Notes under the pieces: generated by a model | Seen by the model: only the letters and a program-made list of their open reading frames with translations | Told to the model about the DNA's origin: nothing | The model's database searches: none | Translations under genes and position numbers: made by a program | Source of the DNA: QANA01 sp963665505 | Lineage (GTDB): Bacteria > Bacillota > Clostridia > Christensenellales > Christensenellaceae | Length of the DNA stretch: 64,000 nucleotides | Reading direction: 5' to 3' | Assembly (NCBI GenBank): GCA_963665505.1 | Contig: OY762275.1 | Coordinates: forward strand, 1-64,000 | In this document: one piece after another, positions 9,368-16,789 of the stretch | Position numbering within the stretch: position 1 is the stretch's first letter | How the letters are laid out: each line of letters starts with the position of its first letter

Positions 9368-10399
9368 TTAGAAATACAGCACGACTTTCAGGCCTTCCCG
9401 GTTTTGCACCATGGAAAATCCTTTTTCAAATGCCTCGATAGGCAGCGTATGTGTAACAAAGTCTTTCAGGTCGACCTGCCCGTCGGCGATATATTGTACG
9501 ACATCTCCATGTATCGCCGCCTCCAGCGTGGGAATCGGCCACTGGACGGAATGGATCCGCCAGTTATACGGGCCAGCGTACCAGTCTATCCCCTTGTCTT
9601 GCTCCATGCCGATCCCGTAGATGCCGACCGTCCCGTCTTCCCTGATCAGCTGCAAGGCCTGCGCCAATATATCGCAGCGCCCGACCGCATCGATAAAGAA
9701 ATCCAGCGGGGCGGAGCAGGCTTCCCGCACGGCTGCGACATACTCGGTCTTCTTAGAATCCACAACAAGGTCGGCGCCTATTTTTTTTGCCACCGCCATA
9801 CGGCTTGCGTGGTGCCCGGATACGCCGACGAACGATGCGCCCAAAAGTTTGCAAAAGCGCACCATAGAAAGGCCGACCGGCCCACACCCCGCGATGGCGA
9901 CTTTAGCCCCTTTAAAAATACCCAGACGCTTCATGGCGCTGTACACTTCTTTCAGCGTGATGATCATCGTGCCGTCCATCGGGTCGACCCAGGAAGGGAT
10001 GACCTGCTGGGAAATAGCCGCAATATCTGCCGGCCGGGCTTTCCCACCCTCCCTGAGCGCGGCATAATCCGCGACCTGCCCGTATTCTGCAAAACTGCCC
10101 CACAGGCTGTGGTATTGGGGCAACATTTCAGGCAGCCCGCTCCGGAGCACATAATCGCCCAATTTAAAGTTGCGGACATTGCGTCCGATTTCCACAACCT
10201 GGCCAACCGCCTCGTGCCCGATAACGGCGGGATACGTAGAAAACCCCCGCAGATGTCCTGCGCGGAGCTTCAGGTCCGTCCCGTTGCAAATACCGCAGGC
10301 GAGCGTTTTTACGATCGCCGTATAGTCCTCCACTTTGGGCATGGGAATATCTGTGCTTAAACGGATGACCCCGTTCCCTTCCGCAATCAACCCTTTCAT
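9368..10399 (-). CDS. Zinc-dependent alcohol dehydrogenase, MDR family
   Basis: A 343-residue medium-chain dehydrogenase/reductase similar to sorbitol and threonine dehydrogenases. Catalytic zinc ligands are visible in CGICNGTD and GHEAVG. The four-Cys structural zinc lobe is absent. The Rossmann loop GCGPVGLSM lies near residue 180 and binds NAD(P)H. The gene sits between the PfkB kinase and the glycyl radical enzyme (24 nt before the latter) with a strong GGAGG site, so it likely oxidises a polyol or reduces an aldehyde or ketone made by the GRE. Exact substrate unknown. Confidence 0.85.
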   Translation of the reverse strand: MKGLIAEGNGVIRLSTDIPMPKVEDYTAIVKTLACGICNGTDLKLRAGHLRGFSTYPAVIGHEAVGQVVEIGRNVRNFKLGDYVLRSGLPEMLPQYHSLWGSFAEYGQVADYAALREGGKARPADIAAISQQVIPSWVDPMDGTMIITLKEVYSAMKRLGIFKGAKVAIAGCGPVGLSMVRFCKLLGASFVGVSGHHASRMAVAKKIGADLVVDSKKTEYVAAVREACSAPLDFFIDAVGRCDILAQALQLIREDGTVGIYGIGMEQDKGIDWYAGPYNWRIHSVQWPIPTLEAAIHGDVVQYIADGQVDLKDFVTHTLPIEAFEKGFSMVQNREGLKVVLYF

Positions 10400-10463
10400 A
10401 GGCCGCCTCCTTTTTTAAAAGCTGATCCTTGACTTTTACCTTATAATTTTTGCCGGGGCCTTC

Positions 10464-11486
10464 CTACTCCGCCCAGCGGACCTGCGTCGGATACTTTTCC
10501 TGCAGCGCCAACGTCTCCGCGATCGAACGCATGCCGTCCACCGTGTTCTCTTCAGAAAGATTGCACGCAGCCGCCGCATTTGCCGTGGCCAACGCACGCG
10601 CCGGTGCCCAATTTTTCAAAATCGCATACAGCATGCCGGCGCAGAACGCGTCCCCGGCCCCCACCGTCCCCCGGATATACCCCGCGGGCAGATCCAGCGC
10701 AGGCAGGGCGTGGAACGAACCGCCGCACTCCATCAGACAGCCGCCTTCCGGCGCGTGTATGATCAGGGCTTCCCGTATCCCCTGCTCCATAAGCCGAGCG
10801 GCGATTTTTTTCAACTGTGGGAGCGACAGCGTTCCTTCCGCATCCCGTACGGGCAAACCCGCCGTCTTGGATGCTTCCACCTCGTTCATGAACACATAAT
10901 CGGCCTGCCGCAGGCTGGGGAGCACGACATTTTGATATTTGCCCGCGTCCTCTTCGCTTACGACATCCATCGACGTTTTGATCCCCATGGAATGGAGCTT
11001 GGCCATGATCTTTGCCATCTGCGTACCGTAAACCGGATCATAGCTATCAAACTTTTCCATTGCCAGTGCATAGCCAAGATGCGCTATCTCCGTATGTATG
11101 CTGCTAAAATCAATCTCGCCGAGGCCGTACGCAGCGCCGGCACCTTGCGCCTGGAAAAAGGTGCGCACACCGGTGGACTGTGTCGTGAACACGTCGGTAA
11201 AAGAAGTAGGCAGGCTTTCATGCACAAGTATTTTGGAGACGTCAACACCGTTAGCGGAAAGCGCTTCTGTAACAAAACGGCCGTTATCATCGTCTCCGAC
11301 CATACCCATCACGCGGACATCCAGTGTAGGATCCAGCCGTTTCAGGTCGATGGACGTATTGACGGCCATGCCCCCGATGCTGCGGGCAAAAGAGAGAATC
11401 CGGCTGAGGTTGCCCACGGCAGGATAGCCCGCTATCTTTTTGATATAATCGACAATGACATTGCCGATAAACGTAACGCCTTGCAT
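10464..11486 (-). CDS. PfkB-family carbohydrate kinase
   Basis: A 340-residue ribokinase/PfkB-type kinase. The N-terminal FIGNVIVDYI and SIGGMAVNTSIDL segments form the sugar-binding part, and GTVGAGDAFCAG near residue 275 is the PfkB signature 2 with the catalytic Asp and the anion hole. The AGGAGGGAAC site just before ATG sets the start. First gene of the operon and divergent from the GH32 gene. Fructokinase is possible given the beta-fructosidase next door, but the operon also contains a GRE and a dehydrogenase, so a phosphorylated product of that pathway is equally likely. Specificity cannot be read from the sequence. Confidence 0.85.
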   Translation of the reverse strand: MQGVTFIGNVIVDYIKKIAGYPAVGNLSRILSFARSIGGMAVNTSIDLKRLDPTLDVRVMGMVGDDDNGRFVTEALSANGVDVSKILVHESLPTSFTDVFTTQSTGVRTFFQAQGAGAAYGLGEIDFSSIHTEIAHLGYALAMEKFDSYDPVYGTQMAKIMAKLHSMGIKTSMDVVSEEDAGKYQNVVLPSLRQADYVFMNEVEASKTAGLPVRDAEGTLSLPQLKKIAARLMEQGIREALIIHAPEGGCLMECGGSFHALPALDLPAGYIRGTVGAGDAFCAGMLYAILKNWAPARALATANAAAACNLSEENTVDGMRSIAETLALQEKYPTQVRWAE

Positions 11487-11681
11487 GTTCCCTCCTGCGC
11501 ATATTCAATTTTTCATATGTGTATTTTAAAAAATCCGGCGGCTTTCTGTCTGCTTTTACGGCTTGCATTTTATATAGTATAGCATTTATACTGAGTACAA
11601 ATCAAACAATTTGCCACATTTAACAATCTGTTTTTAACACAGAACAAAGCTGTACCCCTATGAAAAAACGGAGGGAAAAAC
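11487..11681. promoter_or_regulatory. Divergent promoter/operator region, PfkB operon and GH32
   Basis: This 195-nt AT-rich gap separates two divergent sugar genes. An inverted repeat AGTATA-N5-TATACT lies at 11576-11592. On the minus strand TTGTAC-N18-TATATA overlaps it; on the plus strand TTGCAT-N17-TTATAC overlaps it too, with TTGCCA-N17-TTAACA further down as an alternative. The repeat is well placed for one regulator to control both directions; the WYL protein at 13147-14133 is the obvious candidate. Promoter calls are by eye. Confidence 0.45.
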
Positions 11682-13139
11682 ATGGACCTATCGGACAATC
11701 GCGCCCTTGCATCCGCAGAGGAATATATCCAAAAAAAGCAGGCGACGGCAGACGCTTCCTACTGGAAAAGCCGCTATCATATCACGCCCCGTACGGGCTG
11801 GATCAACGACCCCAACGGCCTTATCTACTGGCGGGGGAACTATCATGTCTTTTACCAGTATTACCCCTATGCCCCGCAGTGGGGGCCTATGCATTGGGGG
11901 CATGTCGTCAGCAAAGACCTCGCGCATTGGCGGCACTTGCCCGTCGCATTGGCGCCGGATGAAGATTTGGGGCAGTGTTTTTCAGGCTGTGCGGTGTCTG
12001 CGGGCGATGAATTCATACTCATGTACACCGCACATAAGGACGGCCGTTCCCCAAAGGAAGTCCAATGCCTCGCCCGGAGTACGGATGGCGTACGTTTCTT
12101 TAAAGACCCGGCAAACCCCGTCATCGCACGGCCGCCTGTAGAAAGCACGGAAGATTTCCGTGACCCCAAAATCTGGCATGAAAACGGACTTTGGCACGCT
12201 GTGATCGGAAGCGGCAGACCCGGCCGGGGGAATGTGCTTGCCTACCGGTCCGCCGACCTTATCCATTGGGAATACCGAGGCGTCTTCTGCACGGCGACTT
12301 CTTCCCAGGGAACGATTTGGGAATGTCCCAATTTTGTTTCATTCGGGAGTACAGGCTGCCTGATCGTTTCGCCGATGCATGTTTCTCCCGGGCAAACGCA
12401 TGGGAAACCGCTTTATATCCTCGGCAAAAAAGACCGGGACGCTTTTGTGCAGCAAAACGACCAGATCATAGACCATGGCAGTGATTTCTATGCGCCGCAG
12501 CTGTTTTTCGGCACGCAGGACCGTGTCCTGTTGCTCGGCTGGTTCGATATGTGGGGCAAAGAAATGCCCACCCAAAAAGACGGATGGGCAGGCATGTTGA
12601 CGCTCCCAAGAGAACTTACGGTGAAAGAAAACCATGTGTATGCAAACCCGGTGCGCGAACTCAAACTGCTGCGAAAAAGGCAACTCGTTTCTGCCTCCCG
12701 CCGCATCCTGCCCGGCCAGAAAGAAACATTGCCGGTACTTACCGGCGACAACTTGGAGGCCCATCTACATATCGTTTTTGACGACCCGCTCTGTACAGGA
12801 TGCCAGTGCAAGATACGGATGTCTCCTGGTACGCCGGCGGCCGCAACGATCGTCTACGACCGAAAAACAGCAACGCTTGCCGTTTATAAACCGGACGTGG
12901 AAAACAAAAATACTCCCGTCAGTTCCGTCCCCATAAAACTATTGCAAGGAAACGTTTTAGATCTGCACATTTTCGTAGACTGCTCTTCTCTGGAAGTTTT
13001 TATTAACAACGGCTATGCCGTATTGTCCGAGCGGATCTACCCGGCCGAAACTTCCCTTTCCTACGACCTATGTGCGAAGAAGGGTGGCTTTCTTTTGGAA
13101 AATATAACCGCCTGGGATCTGGGCAACATCTGGGAATAA
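11682..13139 (+). CDS. Beta-fructofuranosidase / sucrose-6-phosphate hydrolase, GH32
   Basis: A 485-residue canonical GH32 enzyme. WINDPNG (nucleophile Asp43), FRDP (Asp161, transition-state stabiliser) and WECPN (acid/base Glu214) are all present. The five-bladed propeller spans about residues 30-330, and the C-terminal beta-sandwich carries DCSSLEVFINNG. No signal peptide, so it acts in the cytoplasm on sucrose, sucrose-6-phosphate or short fructans, releasing fructose. GGAGGG lies 7 nt before ATG. It is divergent from the PfkB operon and convergent with the WYL regulator. The degraded GH32 piece in the fusion at 3373-6144 looks like a distant relative of this family. No phosphotransferase transporter is next to it, so sacA/scrB naming would be premature. 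Confidence 0.9.
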   Translation: MDLSDNRALASAEEYIQKKQATADASYWKSRYHITPRTGWINDPNGLIYWRGNYHVFYQYYPYAPQWGPMHWGHVVSKDLAHWRHLPVALAPDEDLGQCFSGCAVSAGDEFILMYTAHKDGRSPKEVQCLARSTDGVRFFKDPANPVIARPPVESTEDFRDPKIWHENGLWHAVIGSGRPGRGNVLAYRSADLIHWEYRGVFCTATSSQGTIWECPNFVSFGSTGCLIVSPMHVSPGQTHGKPLYILGKKDRDAFVQQNDQIIDHGSDFYAPQLFFGTQDRVLLLGWFDMWGKEMPTQKDGWAGMLTLPRELTVKENHVYANPVRELKLLRKRQLVSASRRILPGQKETLPVLTGDNLEAHLHIVFDDPLCTGCQCKIRMSPGTPAAATIVYDRKTATLAVYKPDVENKNTPVSSVPIKLLQGNVLDLHIFVDCSSLEVFINNGYAVLSERIYPAETSLSYDLCAKKGGFLLENITAWDLGNIWE

Positions 13140-13146
13140 AAACTGT

Positions 13147-14133
13147 TCAGAGGATATTCTGCCATATCGCGTTGATATGGTCCCTGAACGCTTCCACGAC
13201 ATCCCGGGGCGCCAGGATCTTCGCATCTTTACCCAGGCCGCACACCCACCCGAAAAATTGCGGGCTGACAAACACCCGCACCGTGGTCACACAGCTGTCT
13301 TCTTCCGTCTTTTGGATCATGATATCTTTCCCAAAGCGGTCGACCACAACATTGACCAGCTCCAAGGAAAACTGCATGCGGACATTTTTCTCCGTTCCGC
13401 CGTACATGGAGAAAGTCTGTTTTGCATAGAGCGCCATGTCGATTCTGGAAAATTCTTTCAGTCCTTCGCGCGCATATTTTGTGATCTCGATCTTCTTCAT
13501 TTTATCGACCCGGTAATGCTTGATGATCTGTGCATCGCTGTCAAATCCGAGCATATAGTAATTTTCGTTGTTCCAGGCCAGCGCAAGCGGGCTGATGCAA
13601 TAGTCCTCCCCGTTCCGCCTGCATTGATATTCTTTTGTAAGGGCGTATTCGTAATACCGAAAACAGATCTTGCGATTCTTTGCGATCGCGCTGTAAATAT
13701 GATCCACATTGTAATAAATGCTCTCGTTCATGGATTTGATACGATTGGCGACATATACCTGCCGCTGCAAGGCCTGCGCCTGATATTTGCTGGCCAGGTT
13801 CCCCAGTTTCCCGATCAGTTCCATCGATTTCTTTTGCGTAATGAATTTGGAAGACTGTATCATATCCACCAGCATTTTCAGTTCCGGCAGCTGGAATTCC
13901 CGGTTGGCTATATAATATCCGGTGGTCTTGGATTTTGTGTGTTCTATATCCAACCCACAGAGGCGCAGCGTATCTATATCGGAATAAATGCTCTTGCGTT
14001 CGGCATGGACCCCATATTTTGCAAGTTCGCCGATCAGCTGCCGTATCGTCAGAAGATGTTCCTCGTCTGTCTTTTGCTGCAGTATTTTCATTAAATACAA
14101 CAGTTTTGCTTTCTGGTTGGAAGATTTCGACAT
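13147..14133 (-). CDS. WYL-domain transcriptional regulator
   Basis: About 328 residues from the chosen start. The N-terminus (about residues 10-75, QKAKLLYLMKILQQKTDEEH then LTIRQLIGELAKYGVHAERK) is a winged helix-turn-helix of DeoR-like type. The middle and C-terminal parts form a WYL sensor domain (ISPLALAWNNENYYMLGFD, HYRVDKMKKIEI) with a WCX-like C-terminus. The longest frame begins at 14205, but the ATG at 14133 has AGAGGGGA upstream and begins the conserved part. It converges on the GH32 gene with only 7 nt between stops, so it probably regulates the adjacent sugar genes; the ligand is unknown. Confidence 0.85.
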   Translation of the reverse strand: MSKSSNQKAKLLYLMKILQQKTDEEHLLTIRQLIGELAKYGVHAERKSIYSDIDTLRLCGLDIEHTKSKTTGYYIANREFQLPELKMLVDMIQSSKFITQKKSMELIGKLGNLASKYQAQALQRQVYVANRIKSMNESIYYNVDHIYSAIAKNRKICFRYYEYALTKEYQCRRNGEDYCISPLALAWNNENYYMLGFDSDAQIIKHYRVDKMKKIEITKYAREGLKEFSRIDMALYAKQTFSMYGGTEKNVRMQFSLELVNVVVDRFGKDIMIQKTEEDSCVTTVRVFVSPQFFGWVCGLGKDAKILAPRDVVEAFRDHINAIWQNIL

Positions 14134-14196
14134 GGGCTTGTCCCCTCTGTTTTTTCTTTTATTGTACAGGAAAAGGGACACCGGTACAACAAAGAA

Positions 14197-14230
14197 AATA
14201 AGCATCTGCTTTTGCAGATGCTTATTTTCT
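14197..14230 (-). terminator. Perfect hairpin upstream of LysM/GH18 stop
   Basis: A 15-bp perfect stem with a TTTT loop (AATAAGCATCTGC arms) and A/T-runs on both sides can terminate in either direction. It lies directly downstream of the minus-strand LysM/GH18 gene and upstream of the WYL gene. Confidence 0.75.
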
Positions 14231-14246
14231 TAGAGTATTTTCGCCG

Positions 14247-15518
14247 TCACAATAATTTTCGGATATCGTACATCGAACTCAGCACCAGCCAGTTTTGTGG
14301 GTTATACTGGTTGATGGTCCAATAGCTGACGCCGCCAAGGCCGTACGTATCCACCAGTCGCAGCCGCGCCCGTATGCTCCGCGCATCGTCGAACCATACC
14401 ACCTGCCGCCCGTTCGCATAATAGAAGAACGGCGATTGGGAGACCCGGTCATATTGAATGACGGCGCCCTGCCGCCGGGCCAGGTCGACCGCGCCCGTAT
14501 TTGTGACCGAACGCGCCGCCGTACCCGGCTGATAGGGAAGCGTCCAGTCATACCCGTAATTGGGCATGCCCATCAGAATCTTCTGGCTGGGGATGGCCGT
14601 CACAGCGTAATCCAGCACAAGCCGGACCTGATCGATCGGGGCCACGGCCCGGGGCGGCCCATAGGTGTACCCCCATTCATACGTCATCAGGATCACATGG
14701 TCCGCATACTCCCCATGCACGGGGTAACGATGCGCCTCATACAAAAGCCCGGGCTGGTCCGCGCTCGTCTTGGGTGCGATGGATGTGGCAAGAGAATACC
14801 CTTGCGGCCGGATCGTTTCCGAAACCTTTTTGATAAACGCATCATATGCATCGCCGTCTTCGGGGTAAATATATTCAAAATCGATATCCAGCCCATAGTA
14901 ATTCTTGGATTGCAGCGTCGTTACAACATTATCCAGCAGCGCTTGCTGTACCTGCATGTCTGTCAGGATACAATGGGCAAGATTACTGGAAAAACCTGCG
15001 TTCTCTTCTATGTTGGTGATCACCATCATGGGCGCTACCCCGGCCTGCCTGGCTGCTTCTATGAGTGGTGCATCGTCGATCGGCGCAAGGGAACCGTCCG
15101 CGCGTACCTGATAGCTGAATATACTGAGGAAGGTGAGGTATGGCAGCGTTTTTTGCAACACTTCCCGGTTTATATTGGGAAAAGCATAGCCATTCACTTC
15201 AATGGTACCGCGTATCTGCGAAGGCACGGGCACATTGATGGTTTGCCCGACATACAACCTGTTCGGGTCTTGTATTTGCGGGTTGGCCTCCCGCAACTGT
15301 TCGGGGGTGACGCCATACGCCCGTGCGATAAAATATAACGACTGCCCGCGCGTCACAACATGCGGGATCGTGTCCGTCATTAAAACAAGGGTCTGCCCGA
15401 CGACCAGTTCATCGGGATACGCCAGTCCGTTATCCGTTATGATTGTCTGCGGGTCCATCCCGTACAGACGTGCGACAGAGTAGACGCTGTCTCCGGGTTT
15501 TACCACATATACGATCAA
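14247..15518 (-). CDS. LysM and GH18 spore cortex-lytic enzyme, SleL/YaaH type
   Basis: About 423 residues. Two N-terminal LysM repeats (about 1-45 and 50-97, YVVKPGDSVYSVARLYG and HVVTRGQSLYFIARAYG) bind spore peptidoglycan. They are followed by a GH18 barrel with the catalytic DxxDxE block as YYGLDIDFEYIYP. This architecture is SleL/YaaH, an N-acetylglucosaminidase that degrades cortex during germination. The first candidate start (GTG at 15527) lies inside the AAGGA site; TTG at 15518 has proper spacing and gives the usual MIVYVVKPGD N-terminus, so I chose it. A possible sigma-E-type promoter lies upstream. No signal peptide, as usual for proteins deposited by the mother cell. Confidence 0.88.
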   Translation of the reverse strand: MIVYVVKPGDSVYSVARLYGMDPQTIITDNGLAYPDELVVGQTLVLMTDTIPHVVTRGQSLYFIARAYGVTPEQLREANPQIQDPNRLYVGQTINVPVPSQIRGTIEVNGYAFPNINREVLQKTLPYLTFLSIFSYQVRADGSLAPIDDAPLIEAARQAGVAPMMVITNIEENAGFSSNLAHCILTDMQVQQALLDNVVTTLQSKNYYGLDIDFEYIYPEDGDAYDAFIKKVSETIRPQGYSLATSIAPKTSADQPGLLYEAHRYPVHGEYADHVILMTYEWGYTYGPPRAVAPIDQVRLVLDYAVTAIPSQKILMGMPNYGYDWTLPYQPGTAARSVTNTGAVDLARRQGAVIQYDRVSQSPFFYYANGRQVVWFDDARSIRARLRLVDTYGLGGVSYWTINQYNPQNWLVLSSMYDIRKLL

Positions 15519-15555
15519 TAAAACCACATCCTTTTTGAATTTTTCAGGCGTAGTA

Positions 15556-15585
15556 TATGTATGTGCGTATAGGATAAGAAATTCC
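15556..15585 (-). promoter_or_regulatory. Possible sigma-E-type promoter for the SleL-like gene
   Basis: On the minus strand GGAATTT is followed after 15 nt by CATACATA, close to the mother-cell sigma-E pattern (KMATATT, 14-15 nt, CATACAHT). It ends 37 nt before the chosen start codon. By-eye match only. Confidence 0.35.
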
Positions 15586-15621
15586 GCATTCTAACGATTA
15601 TCGTAAAAACAAGCGTATAAA

Positions 15622-15647
15622 AAAGACCGTGCATGCACGGTCTTTCA
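15622..15647 (-). terminator. Terminator overlapping the splB stop codon
   Basis: AAAGACCGTGCATGCACGGTCTTT is a self-complementary stem followed on the minus strand by further Ts. It begins at the stop codon of the spore photoproduct lyase homologue. Confidence 0.8.
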
Positions 15648-16640
15648 TACGATATAGAGAATAGGCATCCCGGGTAGCTTCCGGGAGAGCTGTTCTTTTA
15701 AAAACTGTTCCCCTTCAGCCCGCGCCTCTTTTCTATAACAGTACCGCCCCCTGCCCCGCCCCGTCATCAGGTCCGCATCATACAGCCGGGTCGTGCCAGG
15801 GAATGCTTCTCTGTTGATCGCGCGGTGGACATAACTGTATGTCATAAAGATGATTTCGAGTGCGGTCTGCGCTTTGATTTTTGGGGAAAGCTCGTCGGCA
15901 AGCCGGTCTATCAGGCCGGCATACAGGTCTTTCCAGCCTTCCATCAAAATAACGGGGGCAATCAACAGTCCCGTCTTATAACCGGCATCGCACACAAGAT
16001 TAAGCGCCCGGATCCGTTCTTTCAGCGAGGAAGTGCCAAACTCTACCTTTCGGATGATCGGCTGCGGGTTCACACTCATGCGTACGATGACGCGCTTCTT
16101 ATGCGCAAGCGGCAGCAGCGGTTCTACCCTATGGAATTTCGTCGGGAACGTAAGCAGTCCCTTTTCCTGCCGTGCAAACGTCTGGATCGTCCACTCCAGA
16201 TTTTTTGTGATCGTGTTCTCCAGAATCAGATCGCTGTTGCTGCCGATCTCGAAAACCAATTCCCGCTCCGAAGCGCGCGCGGCCTTCATCAGCTTGTCCA
16301 GCATTTTTTCCCGGTTCACAAACAGCCGGAGATAGGCGCATTTGTTATAGTGACAAACCAGGTAACAATACAGGCACATAGCGCCGCATCCGGACGAAGT
16401 ATACGGTACAAGATAATCGGAAGCTTTCTGGTTAGGCGTGTGTTTTAAAGATTTGCGCACGCCGATGATAATATGCCGTTTCATTTTTATGAATTCGCTG
16501 TTTGGGTTTTTGCGCAGCTGCTCGATATTATTGTGGTTTTCGATCGGGACCCAGGGGACTTCTTTGAACAGACACTTCAGATATTTCCCCAGTTCATAGT
16601 TCAGCGCCGCGGGTTCGTAAAAAATCTTGTCCGGATACAA
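15645..16640 (-). CDS. splB: Spore photoproduct lyase family radical SAM protein
   Basis: A 331-residue SPL-family protein. SGCGAMCLYCYLVC contains the radical SAM CxxxCxxC triad (Cys85, 89, 92), and the surrounding YTSSGC..CYL and YLRLFVNRE blocks match SplB, which repairs the 5-thyminyl-5,6-dihydrothymine dimer in spore DNA during germination. The segment equivalent to the hydrogen-donor Cys141 of Bacillus subtilis SplB (FEAACTSD, from memory) reads FEIGSNSD here, so the donor Cys appears to be Ser135; extra cysteines at 96 and 101 are near the cluster. Start is TTG at 16640 with GGAGAGG upstream. A sigma-G-like promoter precedes it. Confidence 0.82.
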   Translation of the reverse strand: MYPDKIFYEPAALNYELGKYLKCLFKEVPWVPIENHNNIEQLRKNPNSEFIKMKRHIIIGVRKSLKHTPNQKASDYLVPYTSSGCGAMCLYCYLVCHYNKCAYLRLFVNREKMLDKLMKAARASERELVFEIGSNSDLILENTITKNLEWTIQTFARQEKGLLTFPTKFHRVEPLLPLAHKKRVIVRMSVNPQPIIRKVEFGTSSLKERIRALNLVCDAGYKTGLLIAPVILMEGWKDLYAGLIDRLADELSPKIKAQTALEIIFMTYSYVHRAINREAFPGTTRLYDADLMTGRGRGRYCYRKEARAEGEQFLKEQLSRKLPGMPILYIV

Positions 16641-16674
16641 GGTAGCGTCCTCTCCGTTTTATAAAACTTTGTGT

Positions 16675-16704
16675 TAGTATACACACAAACCGGAAAATGC
16701 ATGC
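16675..16704 (-). promoter_or_regulatory. Possible forespore (sigma-F/G) promoter for splB
   Basis: On the minus strand GCATG, 18 nt, TATACTA fits the sigma-G pattern (gHATR, N17-18, CATWMTA) with one mismatch. It ends 35 nt before the splB start codon. This agrees with forespore expression of splB in Bacillus. Confidence 0.45.
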
Positions 16705-16731
16705 AGCCTTTTGTCTGTCTATTCAAAAAAA

Positions 16732-16779
16732 CCTCCTTTTGCAAAATCCGGAGAACCGGCATGCAAAGGGAGGTTAGCT
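16732..16779 (-). terminator. Terminator of the glutamate-synthase-like gene
   Basis: Minus-strand arms AACCTCCCTTTGCA and TGCAAAAGGAGGTT pair over 14 bp with one mismatch, followed by a T7 run. It lies 11 nt after the stop of the gene at 16790-18382. Confidence 0.75.
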
Positions 16780-16789
16780 ATACAAGAGA

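Noticed and set aside
9362..10360. Long plus-strand open frame opposite the alcohol dehydrogenase
   Set aside because: Antisense shadow of a clear dehydrogenase gene; no ribosome site and no recognisable motif.
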